A stretch of DNA of 9,786 nt from an uncultured Eubacteriales bacterium (GCA_958405585.1 CATYEP010000060.1:1-9786); one strand, 5' to 3'; shown: positions 1 to 5,592, counted from the first letter of the stretch. Notes: generated from the sequence alone by a model not told the origin. A program made the numbers and translations.

Positions 1-1
1 G

Positions 2-304
2 CGTATTCCCGTATCACCAAATCTGAAGCGCTTTTTACCGCTCATTCGGACAGCCGAGATTGTAAAGCTGAGCTCGGATGCCATTGCACGCCACGTGAAA
101 GATTACTTTGAAGGGCATCGCACACACGATCTGCGACATACTTTCATCACGCGTGCGCAGGAAGTTGCTATCCGCAGAGAGATCGTTTCTTTGTGGGTGG
201 GGCACGCTCCCGATTCGAGCGTCACGAGCTTAATTTATACCCACTTGGAATTCAACGAGCAGCTACAGCTGGATGAGATTGCAAAGTTTGATTATGTCCC
301 GTAA
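2..304 (+). CDS. Tyrosine recombinase (phage-type integrase), C-terminal fragment
   Basis: The frame is open to the left edge, so this is the last 100 residues of a longer gene and its true start lies outside the window. The fragment keeps the C-terminal half of the catalytic domain: the HDLRHT box (His-x-x-Arg), then LWVGH with the next catalytic His, then SLIYTHL with the nucleophilic Tyr. All are in the usual order and spacing for the phage integrase family, so the visible part looks intact. Such enzymes cut and rejoin DNA at attachment sites, often in tRNA genes. This gene points towards tRNA-Leu about 230 bp downstream, the usual layout for the int-proximal end of an integrated element, whose body would lie to the left. 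The GTG at 95 is an internal codon, not a start. The family call is secure; element type and target site are inference. Confidence 0.93.
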   Translation, partial: RIPVSPNLKRFLPLIRTAEIVKLSSDAIARHVKDYFEGHRTHDLRHTFITRAQEVAIRREIVSLWVGHAPDSSVTSLIYTHLEFNEQLQLDEIAKFDYVP

Positions 305-336
305 ACGGTCTGAAAAAATGTAAAAACATAGAATTT

Positions 337-443
337 ATTCCCCAAAACTTTCCCCAAAGGCGGTGTTTCACGGATTTTAGCCCAAAATTTTGTGAATTTG
401 GCGTGTTAAAATCAAACATTTAACATTTTGTTTTTTGGGGAAT
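337..443. repeat. Three copies of TTCCCCAAA beside the integrase (candidate arm sites)
   Basis: TTCCCCAAA occurs at 338-346 and again at 350-358 in the same orientation, a 12-bp period, and its reverse complement occurs at 434-442. The outer copies extend to a 12-bp inverted repeat, TATTCCCCAAAA (336-347) with TTTTGGGGAATA (433-444). They lie between the integrase stop and tRNA-Leu. Tyrosine recombinases of mobile elements often bind short repeated arm sites next to int, so these are candidate arm-type sites. The repeats are seen directly; the role is inferred. Confidence 0.45.
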
Positions 444-478
444 ATAGAGGGGATGAAAGACGTAAAAAAGACAAAAAG

Positions 479-535
479 AAAAAACCACGATATACAGCAA
501 ATTTAGTTAAAATCTACCATATATAGTGGTTTTTT
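479..535 (-). terminator. Hairpin directly after tRNA-Leu
   Basis: The 10-bp arm at 479-488 (AAAAAACCAC) pairs with 526-535. After one mismatch, five more A-T pairs follow (490-494 with 520-524), leaving a loop of about 25 nt. Read on the minus strand it begins at the last base of the tRNA-Leu CCA end and finishes in TTTTTTCTTTTT. It is a plausible terminator for the tRNA. It also has a T run on the plus strand, so it could stop integrase transcription as well. Confidence 0.55.
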
Positions 536-623
536 GGTGCCGCTGACCGGACTCGAACCGGTACGAAATTTTACTTTCGAGGGATTTTAAGTCCCTTGCG
601 TCTGCCAGTTTCGCCACAGCGGC
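535..623 (-). tRNA. tRNA-Leu (UAA), CCA encoded
   Basis: On the minus strand the acceptor stem GCCGCTG pairs with CAGCGGC, followed by discriminator A and an encoded CCA (535-537). The anticodon loop CTTAAAA between the arms AGGGA and TCCCT gives UAA. There is a long variable arm, as in class II tRNAs, and a normal TTCGAGT T-loop. Total length is 89 nt with CCA. A TATAAT hexamer at 642-647 is a good -10 for this gene, placing the transcript start about 12 nt before the mature end, but I see no clear -35. Its 3' end faces the integrase, making it the likely integration target. Part of it is repeated at 681-705. Confidence 0.97.
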
Positions 624-641
624 ATATGAAAAATGTATTCA

Positions 642-647
642 ATTATA
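642..647 (-). promoter_or_regulatory. -10 element of tRNA-Leu
   Basis: TATAAT on the minus strand, 19 bp before the mature tRNA 5' end. No good -35 hexamer is visible at 16-18 bp. Confidence 0.5.
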
Positions 648-680
648 GTTAATTTTAATCAAAAATAGAGGATCACGTCT

Positions 681-705
681 GATTTTAAGTCCCTTGCATC
701 TGCCA
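681..705 (-). repeat. Partial copy of tRNA-Leu (D-arm to anticodon loop)
   Basis: 24 of 25 bases match 583-607 inside tRNA-Leu; the only difference is position 698 against 600. The copy lies 98 bp away in the same orientation and covers the D-arm through the anticodon loop. Similarity stops sharply at the anticodon-loop end, while weaker D-arm-like sequence continues to about 715. There is no acceptor pairing, variable arm or T-arm, so it is not a functional tRNA. It could be an attachment-site scar or a decayed duplicate. Confidence 0.7.
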
Positions 706-753
706 TTCTGCTATATTTACATTTCAGATTTGTATGTAAAAAGAAACTGTAAC

Positions 754-1332
754 CTATTCGGACTCTCCGTTCAATAAAGGCCCCCAGTAAAGCTCATCAC
801 GAATCTGATCGATTTTTTCTGCGCTGACACTGTAAATTAAATGAGGCATATCCATGCCGTAATAATGTTTCACTGTCTGCCCGCAAAGAGTCATATGGTT
901 TCGAAGGGCTACTTTCTGAGAGGGGAGATTGTTTTCACGTATAATAGAATAAATTTTCTTTGCGTTTAACATATCGATAGCGTAACAGATACACGTGAAA
1001 GCAGCTTCGCTTGCATATCCCTGATGCCAATATGCCTTTTCAAATAAGTAGCCGACTTCCAACAATTTTTTGCCGTCTATTTTTTGATAGGTCAAACCGC
1101 ATTGTCCGATCATGCGATCGGTTCCTTTCAGCATAACAGCCCAAAGACCGATTCCGTCTTCCTTATAACGAGCAAGCTGTTTGTTCAGCCATTCGAGAAC
1201 TTCTTCGTCCGAAAATGCGTGTTCGTAGGCGTACATGACGTCTTTATCCTGCAAAACGCGTTTGATGTCTTCCAGGTCATCGGGTGTGAGTTTCCGAAGA
1301 AAAAGCCTTTCGGTTTCCATGACAATATTCAT
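754..1332 (-). CDS. GNAT-family N-acetyltransferase (RimJ/RimL type)
   Basis: A 192-residue protein with the layout of the single-domain Acetyltransf_3 branch of GNAT enzymes, which move an acetyl group from acetyl-CoA to an amine. It opens with TERLFLRKL, the usual first strand. Residues 93-110 contain the acetyl-CoA pyrophosphate loop, here HQGYAS (103-108), with the Q-G-x-A core. Residues 132-140 (ENNLPSQ) match the conserved Asn-x-x-Ser segment. The substrate cannot be told; relatives modify ribosomal protein N-termini, tRNA-charged amino acids or small amines. The start at 1332 is chosen because GGAGG lies 10 nt upstream; a second Met at 1320 would be too far from it. The gene lies between the tRNA-Cys terminator and tRNA-Leu. 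Its ribosome binding site is part of that terminator stem, so it may depend on readthrough from the tRNA cluster. No separate promoter is obvious. Confidence 0.9.
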   Translation of the reverse strand: MNIVMETERLFLRKLTPDDLEDIKRVLQDKDVMYAYEHAFSDEEVLEWLNKQLARYKEDGIGLWAVMLKGTDRMIGQCGLTYQKIDGKKLLEVGYLFEKAYWHQGYASEAAFTCICYAIDMLNAKKIYSIIRENNLPSQKVALRNHMTLCGQTVKHYYGMDMPHLIYSVSAEKIDQIRDELYWGPLLNGESE

Positions 1333-1337
1333 TGGAT

Positions 1338-1375
1338 AAAAGCCTCCGCTTCGCTGCAGCGAAGCGGAGGCTTTT
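1338..1375 (-). terminator. Large perfect palindrome after the tRNA cluster
   Basis: Arms of 16 nt (1341-1356 and 1357-1372) are perfectly complementary, and three more A-T pairs extend the palindrome to 1338-1375. The stem is GC-rich. On the minus strand it starts 3 nt after the tRNA-Cys CCA and ends GGCTTTTA, fitting a terminator for the Val-Gly-Cys transcript. On the plus strand it ends in TTTTTC. The GGAGG that serves the GNAT gene (about 1343-1347 on the minus strand) is buried in one arm. Confidence 0.75.
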
Positions 1376-1378
1376 TCT

Positions 1379-1453
1379 TGGAGGCGCCACCCGGATTTGA
1401 ACCGGGGAATCAGGGCTTTGCAGGCCCATGCCTTACCACTTGGCTATAGCGCC
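1379..1453 (-). tRNA. tRNA-Cys (GCA), CCA encoded
   Basis: The acceptor GGCGCTA pairs with TGGCGCC with one T-G wobble; discriminator T and an encoded CCA follow (1379-1381). The anticodon loop CTGCAAA gives GCA. The D-arm GCCAAGTGGTAAGGC and T-loop TTCAAAT are standard. The outermost anticodon-stem pair is a U-U mismatch. Last gene of the Val-Gly-Cys cluster. Confidence 0.97.
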
Positions 1454-1477
1454 AAAAAATAAGTGCGGAAGTTATGT

Positions 1478-1552
1478 TGGAGCGGGAAACGAGATTCGAA
1501 CTCGCGACATTCACCTTGGCAAGGTGACGCTCTACCCCTGAGCCATTCCCGC
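1478..1552 (-). tRNA. tRNA-Gly (GCC), CCA encoded
   Basis: The acceptor GCGGGAA pairs with TTCCCGC, with discriminator T and an encoded CCA at 1478-1480. The anticodon stem TCACC/GGTGA encloses TTGCCAA, giving GCC. The D-arm GCTCAGGGGTAGAGC and T-loop TTCGAAT are canonical. Middle gene of the cluster. Confidence 0.98.
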
Positions 1553-1587
1553 ATTTCATTCCGCACTGTATTTATAAATTAAATTAT

Positions 1588-1663
1588 TGGTGGAAGTTAT
1601 AGGGCTCGAACCTATGACCCCCTGCTTGTAAGGCAGATGCTCTCCCAACTGAGCTAAACTTCC
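1588..1663 (-). tRNA. tRNA-Val (UAC), CCA encoded
   Basis: The acceptor GGAAGTT pairs with AACTTCC, followed by discriminator A and an encoded CCA (1588-1590). The anticodon stem TCTGC/GCAGG encloses CTTACAA, giving UAC. D-arm and T-arm are canonical. First gene of the cluster, 17 bp after the promoter -10. Confidence 0.98.
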
Positions 1664-1679
1664 GTTCGAACGCTTATAT

Positions 1680-1708
1680 ACTATACCAAATATTCAAAAG
1701 AATTGCAA
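1680..1708 (-). promoter_or_regulatory. Promoter of the Val-Gly-Cys tRNA cluster
   Basis: On the minus strand, TTGCAA (1703-1708) and TATAGT (1680-1685) are separated by exactly 17 bp. The -10 differs from consensus at one base and the -35 at two. The predicted start lies about 10 nt before mature tRNA-Val. Confidence 0.75.
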
Positions 1709-1822
1709 GCAAATTTGCATTATATTTTTTATTTTTTTTAAAAACTTTTGATTAAATGCAGCAATATTTGCAGGCTTTTATTTTTATTCTTTAAAAAACA
1801 GTACGAATGCTGGAAAAACGTA

Positions 1823-1828
1823 TATAAT
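1823..1828 (+). promoter_or_regulatory. Possible -10 for the phospholipase C-like gene
   Basis: TATAAT lies within an alternating TA stretch about 107 bp before the chosen start. No recognisable -35 occurs at 16-18 bp, so this is a weak call. The rest of 1709-1934 shows no other feature. Confidence 0.3.
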
Positions 1829-1934
1829 ATATATATGAAAGAAATGGGCGAAAGTTTCCGTCCGGGCAGAAACTGCGAAGGGGATCGCAGCGATAATGCC
1901 GGAAGGGGATTCGCCGAGGAGGAAAGCGGGTGCA

Positions 1935-2876
1935 ATGCCAGCCGAATATACGCATCAGATCATCGCTGAAAAAGTTTATGAAAAACTTCCGGAAGAAATA
2001 CGCAGTCACGCGAGGGAGCTGTTCTCGTTTGATTTAGGGGCGCAGGGAGCAGACATATTTTATTTTTTGCATCCCTTTCGGCGCAGAAATTTGGGAAAGA
2101 TTTTTCACAATGAAAAAGTTTATGAAACATTTGAATCTTTCCGCAAAGCAGCTGTCGGAGCCGATAATACTGTTTTATCCTATATATTCGGTTACATTAC
2201 GCACTATGCGGCAGATTGTATATTTCATCCTTATGTATACAGCCTTACGCAAAAAATGATCGATGCCGAACCGACGCGCAGGGTGCGGTGGCATTCTTAT
2301 ATAGAAAGCGATCTGGACACGTATTTTGTAAAAAAATTTTATCGGAAAGGAGTGAATCGGTTTGAGTGTCGTCTGCGCGCGGGGAAGGAGATCCCGAAAG
2401 AGGTCGCGGCGCTGATACGGGAAGTCTGTTCTGCAAGCGGCTTGCCGCATATTTCGGATGGCTCGTTGCGCCGCGCCGTTTCGGGATATCTTTTATTCGA
2501 ACGTTTTTTTACGGATAAAAATTTTCGCAAGCGCCGTTTTTTTGAACGAGGCGAAAAGTTATTGCATTTACCGCAGGTTCTGAGTGTTCTTTGCCGCCGT
2601 GAGGATCCCGATCAGAAAGTTTTAAACGTTTCCGGGACGCAATGGGTGAATTTATCGGATTCCGATACGGTTTATGTGGATGATGCGGATACGCTTTTTG
2701 ATCGTGCGGTAAGTGAAAGCTGTCGGCTCATCTCAGAGTTTTTCTGTCATCTGGAAAATGGAAATTCTCTGCCTCGTGAGGATTTCGGAAAAGGTTTTTT
2801 GTCGGGAGTGGATACAGAAAAACAGTTTGTGCGCCCTGTCCGTACAAAAAACAGACCCAATGGAAATGGTTCTTAA
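1935..2876 (+). CDS. Zinc-dependent phospholipase C family protein
   Basis: A 313-residue protein of the Zn-dependent phospholipase C/S1-P1 nuclease-like fold, whose classic members hydrolyse phospholipid headgroups using three zinc ions. The ligand pattern can be followed through the N-terminal half: His7 (YTH), Asp40 (GADIF), His58 (FHNEK), then His90-x3-Asp94-x3-His98 (THYAADCIFH), then His120-x3-Glu124 (HSYIE). This matches the order of side-chain ligands in alpha-toxin-type enzymes. Classic secreted enzymes use the mature N-terminal Trp amine as a further ligand; none is present here, and there is no signal peptide, so a cytoplasmic role on an unknown substrate is likely. The second half (about 130-313) is not recognised. 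The start at 1935 is preferred because relatives begin M-P-x-x-x-T-H and AGGAGG lies 12 nt upstream. An in-frame ATG at 1896 would add 13 residues unlike the family. Confidence 0.85.
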   Translation: MPAEYTHQIIAEKVYEKLPEEIRSHARELFSFDLGAQGADIFYFLHPFRRRNLGKIFHNEKVYETFESFRKAAVGADNTVLSYIFGYITHYAADCIFHPYVYSLTQKMIDAEPTRRVRWHSYIESDLDTYFVKKFYRKGVNRFECRLRAGKEIPKEVAALIREVCSASGLPHISDGSLRRAVSGYLLFERFFTDKNFRKRRFFERGEKLLHLPQVLSVLCRREDPDQKVLNVSGTQWVNLSDSDTVYVDDADTLFDRAVSESCRLISEFFCHLENGNSLPREDFGKGFLSGVDTEKQFVRPVRTKNRPNGNGS

Positions 2877-2893
2877 AAATATGTCACGTATTC

Positions 2894-2922
2894 TTGTTTT
2901 TGCGACGAAATGTGCCTATAAT
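2894..2922 (+). promoter_or_regulatory. Promoter of the 68-residue repeat protein gene
   Basis: TTGTTT (2894-2899) and a perfect TATAAT (2917-2922) are 17 bp apart. The predicted start near 2929 leaves a short leader with GGGGG at 2933-2937, 8 nt before the ATG. Confidence 0.7.
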
Positions 2923-2945
2923 AAAATAAAAAGGGGGCGATTTCT

Positions 2946-3152
2946 ATGCAGAAACTGTATGATTCCAATATGCAGTTGATCGGTTATACGTCGACGGGAG
3001 TCACTGGCAAGATCACGGTCTATGATTCCGATTATCAGATGCTCGGTTATTATAATCCCAAAAGCGACAAAACGTACGATAAAGACCGTCGGTTGGTCGG
3101 AAAGGGGAATTTGATAACAAATTTCCTTGTAAACGGTGCGGGGACAAATTGA
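2946..3152 (+). CDS. Small protein with three YD-x6-G repeats, unknown function
   Basis: A 68-residue protein I cannot assign to a named gene. It has three copies of one motif with identical internal spacing: Tyr5-Asp6...Gly13, Tyr26-Asp27...Gly34 and Tyr44-Asp45...Gly52. Each reads roughly Y-D-[S/K]-[N/D]-x-[Q/R]-[L/M]-hydrophobic-G. Copies start 21 and 18 residues apart. There is no signal peptide, membrane segment or Cys. Short YD...G units of this sort usually form beta-hairpins, and the pattern recalls small beta-flower or YD-repeat folds, but that is a resemblance only. The gene has its own promoter, a GGGGG ribosome binding site 8 nt before the ATG, and a strong terminator downstream, so it looks like a real single-gene unit. 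The motif spacing and complete expression signals argue against a chance reading frame. Confidence 0.8.
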   Translation: MQKLYDSNMQLIGYTSTGVTGKITVYDSDYQMLGYYNPKSDKTYDKDRRLVGKGNLITNFLVNGAGTN

Positions 3153-3221
3153 TCGGCTCGGAAAATCATCGGACAGGGAATTGTGGCAAAAAATGATCGT
3201 TTGGTCGATTGCAATGCGGGT

Positions 3222-3263
3222 AACGGCAGTCGGAAAAAGCAGCAACTTTTTCCGACTGCCGTT
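3222..3263 (+). terminator. Strong terminator, 18-bp perfect stem
   Basis: Arms 3222-3239 and 3246-3263 pair perfectly over 18 bp with a 6-nt loop (CAGCAA), followed by TT. It lies 70 bp after the small repeat protein and is its likely terminator, although the T run is short. Confidence 0.75.
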
Positions 3264-3598
3264 TTGTGTGGTAAGGTGAGAAAATTCAGAAGGGAAAGCA
3301 ACGAAATGCCGAGACGTTTGAAGGACAAGACGGCAAAATGGCAAGGAGACTGTAAGGGGATGGTCGGGAGAATGGGAAAGTCGGAAAGCGAAAAAAGCGG
3401 GAGAGTGCGGGCATTCATGTTATAAAAAACGAAAAGTGCGCGGGATTCAAAATTTACAGAAAATAGGGTGAGAAAGATTAAAAATAAAAAGGTGAGGCAG
3501 AGTTTTGGCGGACTATAAAAAGATTGCAGCAGAGCGGCGGCACTGCGCTTACCCCAACAAAAGGGAAAAGGCAGGGCGCTTCGGGAAAGAACAAAAGG
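3264..3598. other. Gene-free, purine-rich stretch
   Basis: Between the two terminators there is no reading frame with a convincing ribosome binding site or family features. The plus strand is strikingly rich in A and G (for example 3284-3400 and 3541-3600). Plus-strand reading frames here either cross the terminator stem at 3222-3263 or run into antisense flavodiiron sequence, so I do not call them genes. It may be decayed sequence or spacer. Confidence 0.5.
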
Positions 3599-3633
3599 AA
3601 AGCCTGCGCGGACAGAACGTCTGCGCAGGCTTT
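3599..3633 (-). terminator. Terminator of the flavodiiron gene
   Basis: Fifteen base pairs (3599-3613 with 3619-3633, one G-T wobble) enclose a 5-nt loop. The stem is GC-rich and, on the minus strand, ends GGCTTTCCTTTTG. It starts 35 bp after the flavodiiron stop codon. Confidence 0.75.
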
Positions 3634-3668
3634 ATGTTGCGGATAAAATGGTGCGAAAGCAGGAGAGG

Positions 3669-4841
3669 TCAACCCTGGCGGATCGCCGCGATGACGTCCT
3701 GTTCGATTTTACCGAGTTGTTCGGCGGAAGGCTTGTACGCCTGTTTGATCGCGGGGAGAAGGGCTTCGCATTTGGAGCCTGCCAACGCTTCGTAAACCTG
3801 GTCGGGGGATTGTCCGCCCCAGCCGTAGGAACCGAACGCAATAAACTTTTTCTTGTTGCCCGTCAAGCCTTTGAAGTAAGTAAGGAAAGATGCTACAGAA
3901 GGCATCATATTGTTGTTGAGCGTAGGGGAACCGACGGCAATGTATTTGGCAGTCATGGCGTCTGCGATGATGTCGGAATTGTGGCTGTAATGCAGGTTAT
4001 AAAGGCGCGGTTTGAGTCCGCAGGCAAGGAAAGCGTTCTCAATGGCATGCGCCATGCTTTCCGTGGAATGCCACATTGTGTCGTAGACGATGATCGCCGT
4101 ATCGTCGTATTCGTTGGCGACCCAGGATTTGTAGAGCGCGAGTATGTCGGGAATATGTTTTGTCCAGCAGATTCCGTGGCTCGGACAGATCAGATCGATC
4201 TGAAGATCTGCGCAGGCCGCCAGAGCTTTTGCGGTCTGCATTCCGTAAGGCTGTACGATGTTCGCATAGTATTTGCGCGCCTGAATGTATGCTTCCGCCA
4301 GATCGCAGTCGGTATCCAGACGTTCGTCGGAAGCGTAATGCTGACCGAATGCGTCGTTGGAAAACAAAATATTGCCGGGGGTCATATATGTTACCATGTT
4401 GTCCGGCCAATGTACCATGGGGGTGGGTACAAAATGCAGGGTATGTTTCCCCAGAACAAGAGATTCGCCTGCCTTTACCCCGTTGTAGCCGAGATCGCCG
4501 TAGTAAGCGGTCAGGTTTTTGATTCCTGCGCCGAAAGCGGTGTATATTTTTGCATTTTTCGCAACTTTCAAAACGGCAGGAATACTGCCGCTGTGATCGG
4601 GTTCCGCATGGTTGGAAACAATGATATCGATTTTCGAAGGATCGATCACGGATGCTATGCGGGAAAGCATTTCGCCTTCGAAGCCTTCCTTGACCGTATC
4701 GATCAGGGTGATTTTTTCGTCGAGAATAAGATAAGCGTTGTAGGAAGAACCTTTTTCCGTTTCGTAGCCGTGGAAATTCCTGAGATTCCAGTCAATGGCG
4801 CCCACCCAATAGACGCCTTCGCAGAGCTTGAGTGCTTTCAT
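3669..4841 (-). CDS. fprA: Flavodiiron protein (class A; O2/NO reductase)
   Basis: A 390-residue soluble enzyme that reduces O2 to water, or NO to N2O, usually with electrons from rubredoxin; in anaerobes it is a detoxifying enzyme. Residues 1-245 form the metallo-beta-lactamase-like diiron domain: His78-x-Glu80-x-Asp82 (HAEPDH), His144 (MVHWPD), Asp163 (SNDAF) and His222 (CPSHG) are the iron ligands in the expected order. Residues 248-390 form a flavodoxin domain; the FMN phosphate loop is near 254-260 (DTMWHST), and VGSPT and GSYGWGG segments follow. Length matches the two-domain class without fused rubredoxin or reductase, so a partner must be encoded elsewhere; none is in the window. The start at 4841 (MKALKL) follows AAGGAG by 10 nt and matches the family N-terminus; the ATG at 4862 lies upstream of that site. 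It is divergent from the ribosomal cluster and has its own terminator. Confidence 0.96.
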   Translation of the reverse strand: MKALKLCEGVYWVGAIDWNLRNFHGYETEKGSSYNAYLILDEKITLIDTVKEGFEGEMLSRIASVIDPSKIDIIVSNHAEPDHSGSIPAVLKVAKNAKIYTAFGAGIKNLTAYYGDLGYNGVKAGESLVLGKHTLHFVPTPMVHWPDNMVTYMTPGNILFSNDAFGQHYASDERLDTDCDLAEAYIQARKYYANIVQPYGMQTAKALAACADLQIDLICPSHGICWTKHIPDILALYKSWVANEYDDTAIIVYDTMWHSTESMAHAIENAFLACGLKPRLYNLHYSHNSDIIADAMTAKYIAVGSPTLNNNMMPSVASFLTYFKGLTGNKKKFIAFGSYGWGGQSPDQVYEALAGSKCEALLPAIKQAYKPSAEQLGKIEQDVIAAIRQG

Positions 4842-4893
4842 ATCGCAAATTCTCCTTTTCATTATTTATATATTATATAAGTGACGTTCAAAG

Positions 4894-4906
4894 ATCAGTA
4901 ATCAGT
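4894..4906. repeat. Tandem ATCAGT pair upstream of the flavodiiron gene
   Basis: ATCAGT-A-ATCAGT lies between the candidate flavodiiron promoter and its start codon. A regulator site is possible but unsupported beyond position. Confidence 0.25.
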
Positions 4907-4919
4907 CATTTGCGCGGAT

Positions 4920-4949
4920 ATTATACACCGAAAGGGCGCTTATAGGCAA
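4920..4949 (-). promoter_or_regulatory. Candidate promoter of the flavodiiron gene
   Basis: On the minus strand, TTGCCT (4944-4949) and TATAAT (4920-4925) are 18 bp apart. This would give a leader of about 70 nt. A second TATAAT-like sequence near 4873-4882 is closer to the gene but has a poorer -35. Confidence 0.5.
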
Positions 4950-5051
4950 GGAATTTTCGGCTCAGAGCGTAAAAAAACAGGAAACGGCGCGGATTTTTGT
5001 AAAATCGGCGTCCGGAAACGCGGAAAAATCGAAAATGAATGTAAAAAACGG

Positions 5052-5080
5052 TTGACAAGGTAAAAATATTATGATAGACT
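5052..5080 (+). promoter_or_regulatory. Promoter of rpmG-secE-nusG-rplK-rplA
   Basis: A perfect TTGACA (5052-5057) is followed after 17 bp by TAGACT (5075-5080), preceded by TGA, so it has an extended -10. Predicted start is near 5087. It is the only good promoter I see before rpmG, and none is evident before rplK. Confidence 0.75.
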
Positions 5081-5088
5081 TTAAAACA

Positions 5089-5115
5089 CACACCGGCGGA
5101 AGGTGTGATTTTTTT
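5089..5115 (+). promoter_or_regulatory. Hairpin plus T7 at the very 5' end of the operon transcript
   Basis: CACACC (5089-5094) pairs with GGTGTG (5102-5107) around a 7-nt loop, followed by A and seven T. It begins about two bases after the predicted transcript start. It is shaped like a terminator, but a 28-nt transcript would be a strange product. It may instead protect the mRNA 5' end or cause early pausing. Confidence 0.5.
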
Positions 5116-5133
5116 GCATGGAGTTTTTAAAAA

Positions 5134-5295
5134 ATGGCTGCCATAAACAGAACAAAAGTCACATTCGAATGCACCGAATGCAAACACAGAAACTATGACA
5201 CGATGAAGAATAAGAAGAACGATCCGGAAAGATTGCAGTTGAATAAGTACTGCCCTTTCTGCAAAAAGCACACAGTGCATAAAGAGTCCAAGTAA
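5134..5295 (+). CDS. rpmG: Large ribosomal subunit protein bL33, zinc-binding form
   Basis: A 53-residue protein that fits bL33 of the 50S subunit in length and sequence: it opens MAAINRTKVTFEC and ends in a Lys-rich segment. Two Cys pairs, C13-x-x-C16 (CTEC) and C40-x-x-C43 (CPFC), make the zinc ribbon, so this is the C+ paralogue rather than the zinc-free form some bacteria make under zinc shortage. GGAG at 5120-5123, 10 nt before the ATG, serves as ribosome binding site. It is the first gene after the operon promoter and lies 60 bp ahead of secE, the standard bacterial order rpmG-secE-nusG. Confidence 0.96.
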   Translation: MAAINRTKVTFECTECKHRNYDTMKNKKNDPERLQLNKYCPFCKKHTVHKESK

Positions 5296-5355
5296 GGCTC
5301 AAAGGATAAGCGGGGGAGCGCGAAGGCGTTTCGGCGCAAATTTTCAGAGGTAGAA

Positions 5356-5583
5356 ATGAAAGCGAAAACAGCGGTTAAAAAGCCCAACATCTTTGTGAGA
5401 ATGGGCAGAAAACTCAAAGAAGTTTTTTCCGAGCTGAAAAAGGTTACTTGGCCTACGTTCGGCAAAGTCATCAAGTCAACGGGTGCAGTACTTGCCGTGG
5501 TCATCGTGTTTTTGATCGTATTCACGGGTATCAATTACGGACTGAGCAAGCTGCTTGAATTGATCACCGGCCTCGGAATGTAA
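5356..5583 (+). CDS. secE: Preprotein translocase subunit SecE
   Basis: A 75-residue single-span membrane protein that clamps the SecY channel in the SecYEG translocon. The conserved amphipathic segment, with the core ELKKVTWPT, is at about 25-34. It is followed by one hydrophobic helix at about 43-62. The short one-helix form is typical of Gram-positive and most other bacteria; E. coli has three helices. A modest AGAGG precedes the ATG. nusG starts 9 bp after the stop, so the two are surely co-transcribed. Confidence 0.97.
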   Translation: MKAKTAVKKPNIFVRMGRKLKEVFSELKKVTWPTFGKVIKSTGAVLAVVIVFLIVFTGINYGLSKLLELITGLGM

Positions 5584-5592
5584 GGAGAGGTT

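Noticed and set aside
681..715. A second tRNA-Leu gene
   Set aside because: Only the D-arm to anticodon loop is present; acceptor, variable and T-arms are missing.
716..740. AT-rich hairpin TTTACAT/ATGTAAA after the GNAT gene as a terminator
   Set aside because: Seven weak pairs and no T run after it on the minus strand.
1835..1969. Possible leader peptide ahead of the phospholipase C-like gene
   Set aside because: No ribosome binding site; the frame only overlaps the real start in another phase.
3183..3425. An 80-codon plus-strand frame after the small repeat protein
   Set aside because: It runs straight through the 18-bp terminator stem and has no family features.
3505..3795. A 96-codon plus-strand frame
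   Set aside because: It overlaps the flavodiiron terminator and the 3' end of that gene in antisense; no convincing start signal.
4842..4862. ATG at 4862 as the start of the flavodiiron protein
   Set aside because: It precedes the AAGGAG site and adds seven residues not seen in the family.
3648..4880. A 410-codon plus-strand reading frame antisense to the flavodiiron gene
   Set aside because: It is a mirror of a clearly conserved gene with all metal ligands, has no ribosome binding site and resembles no family.
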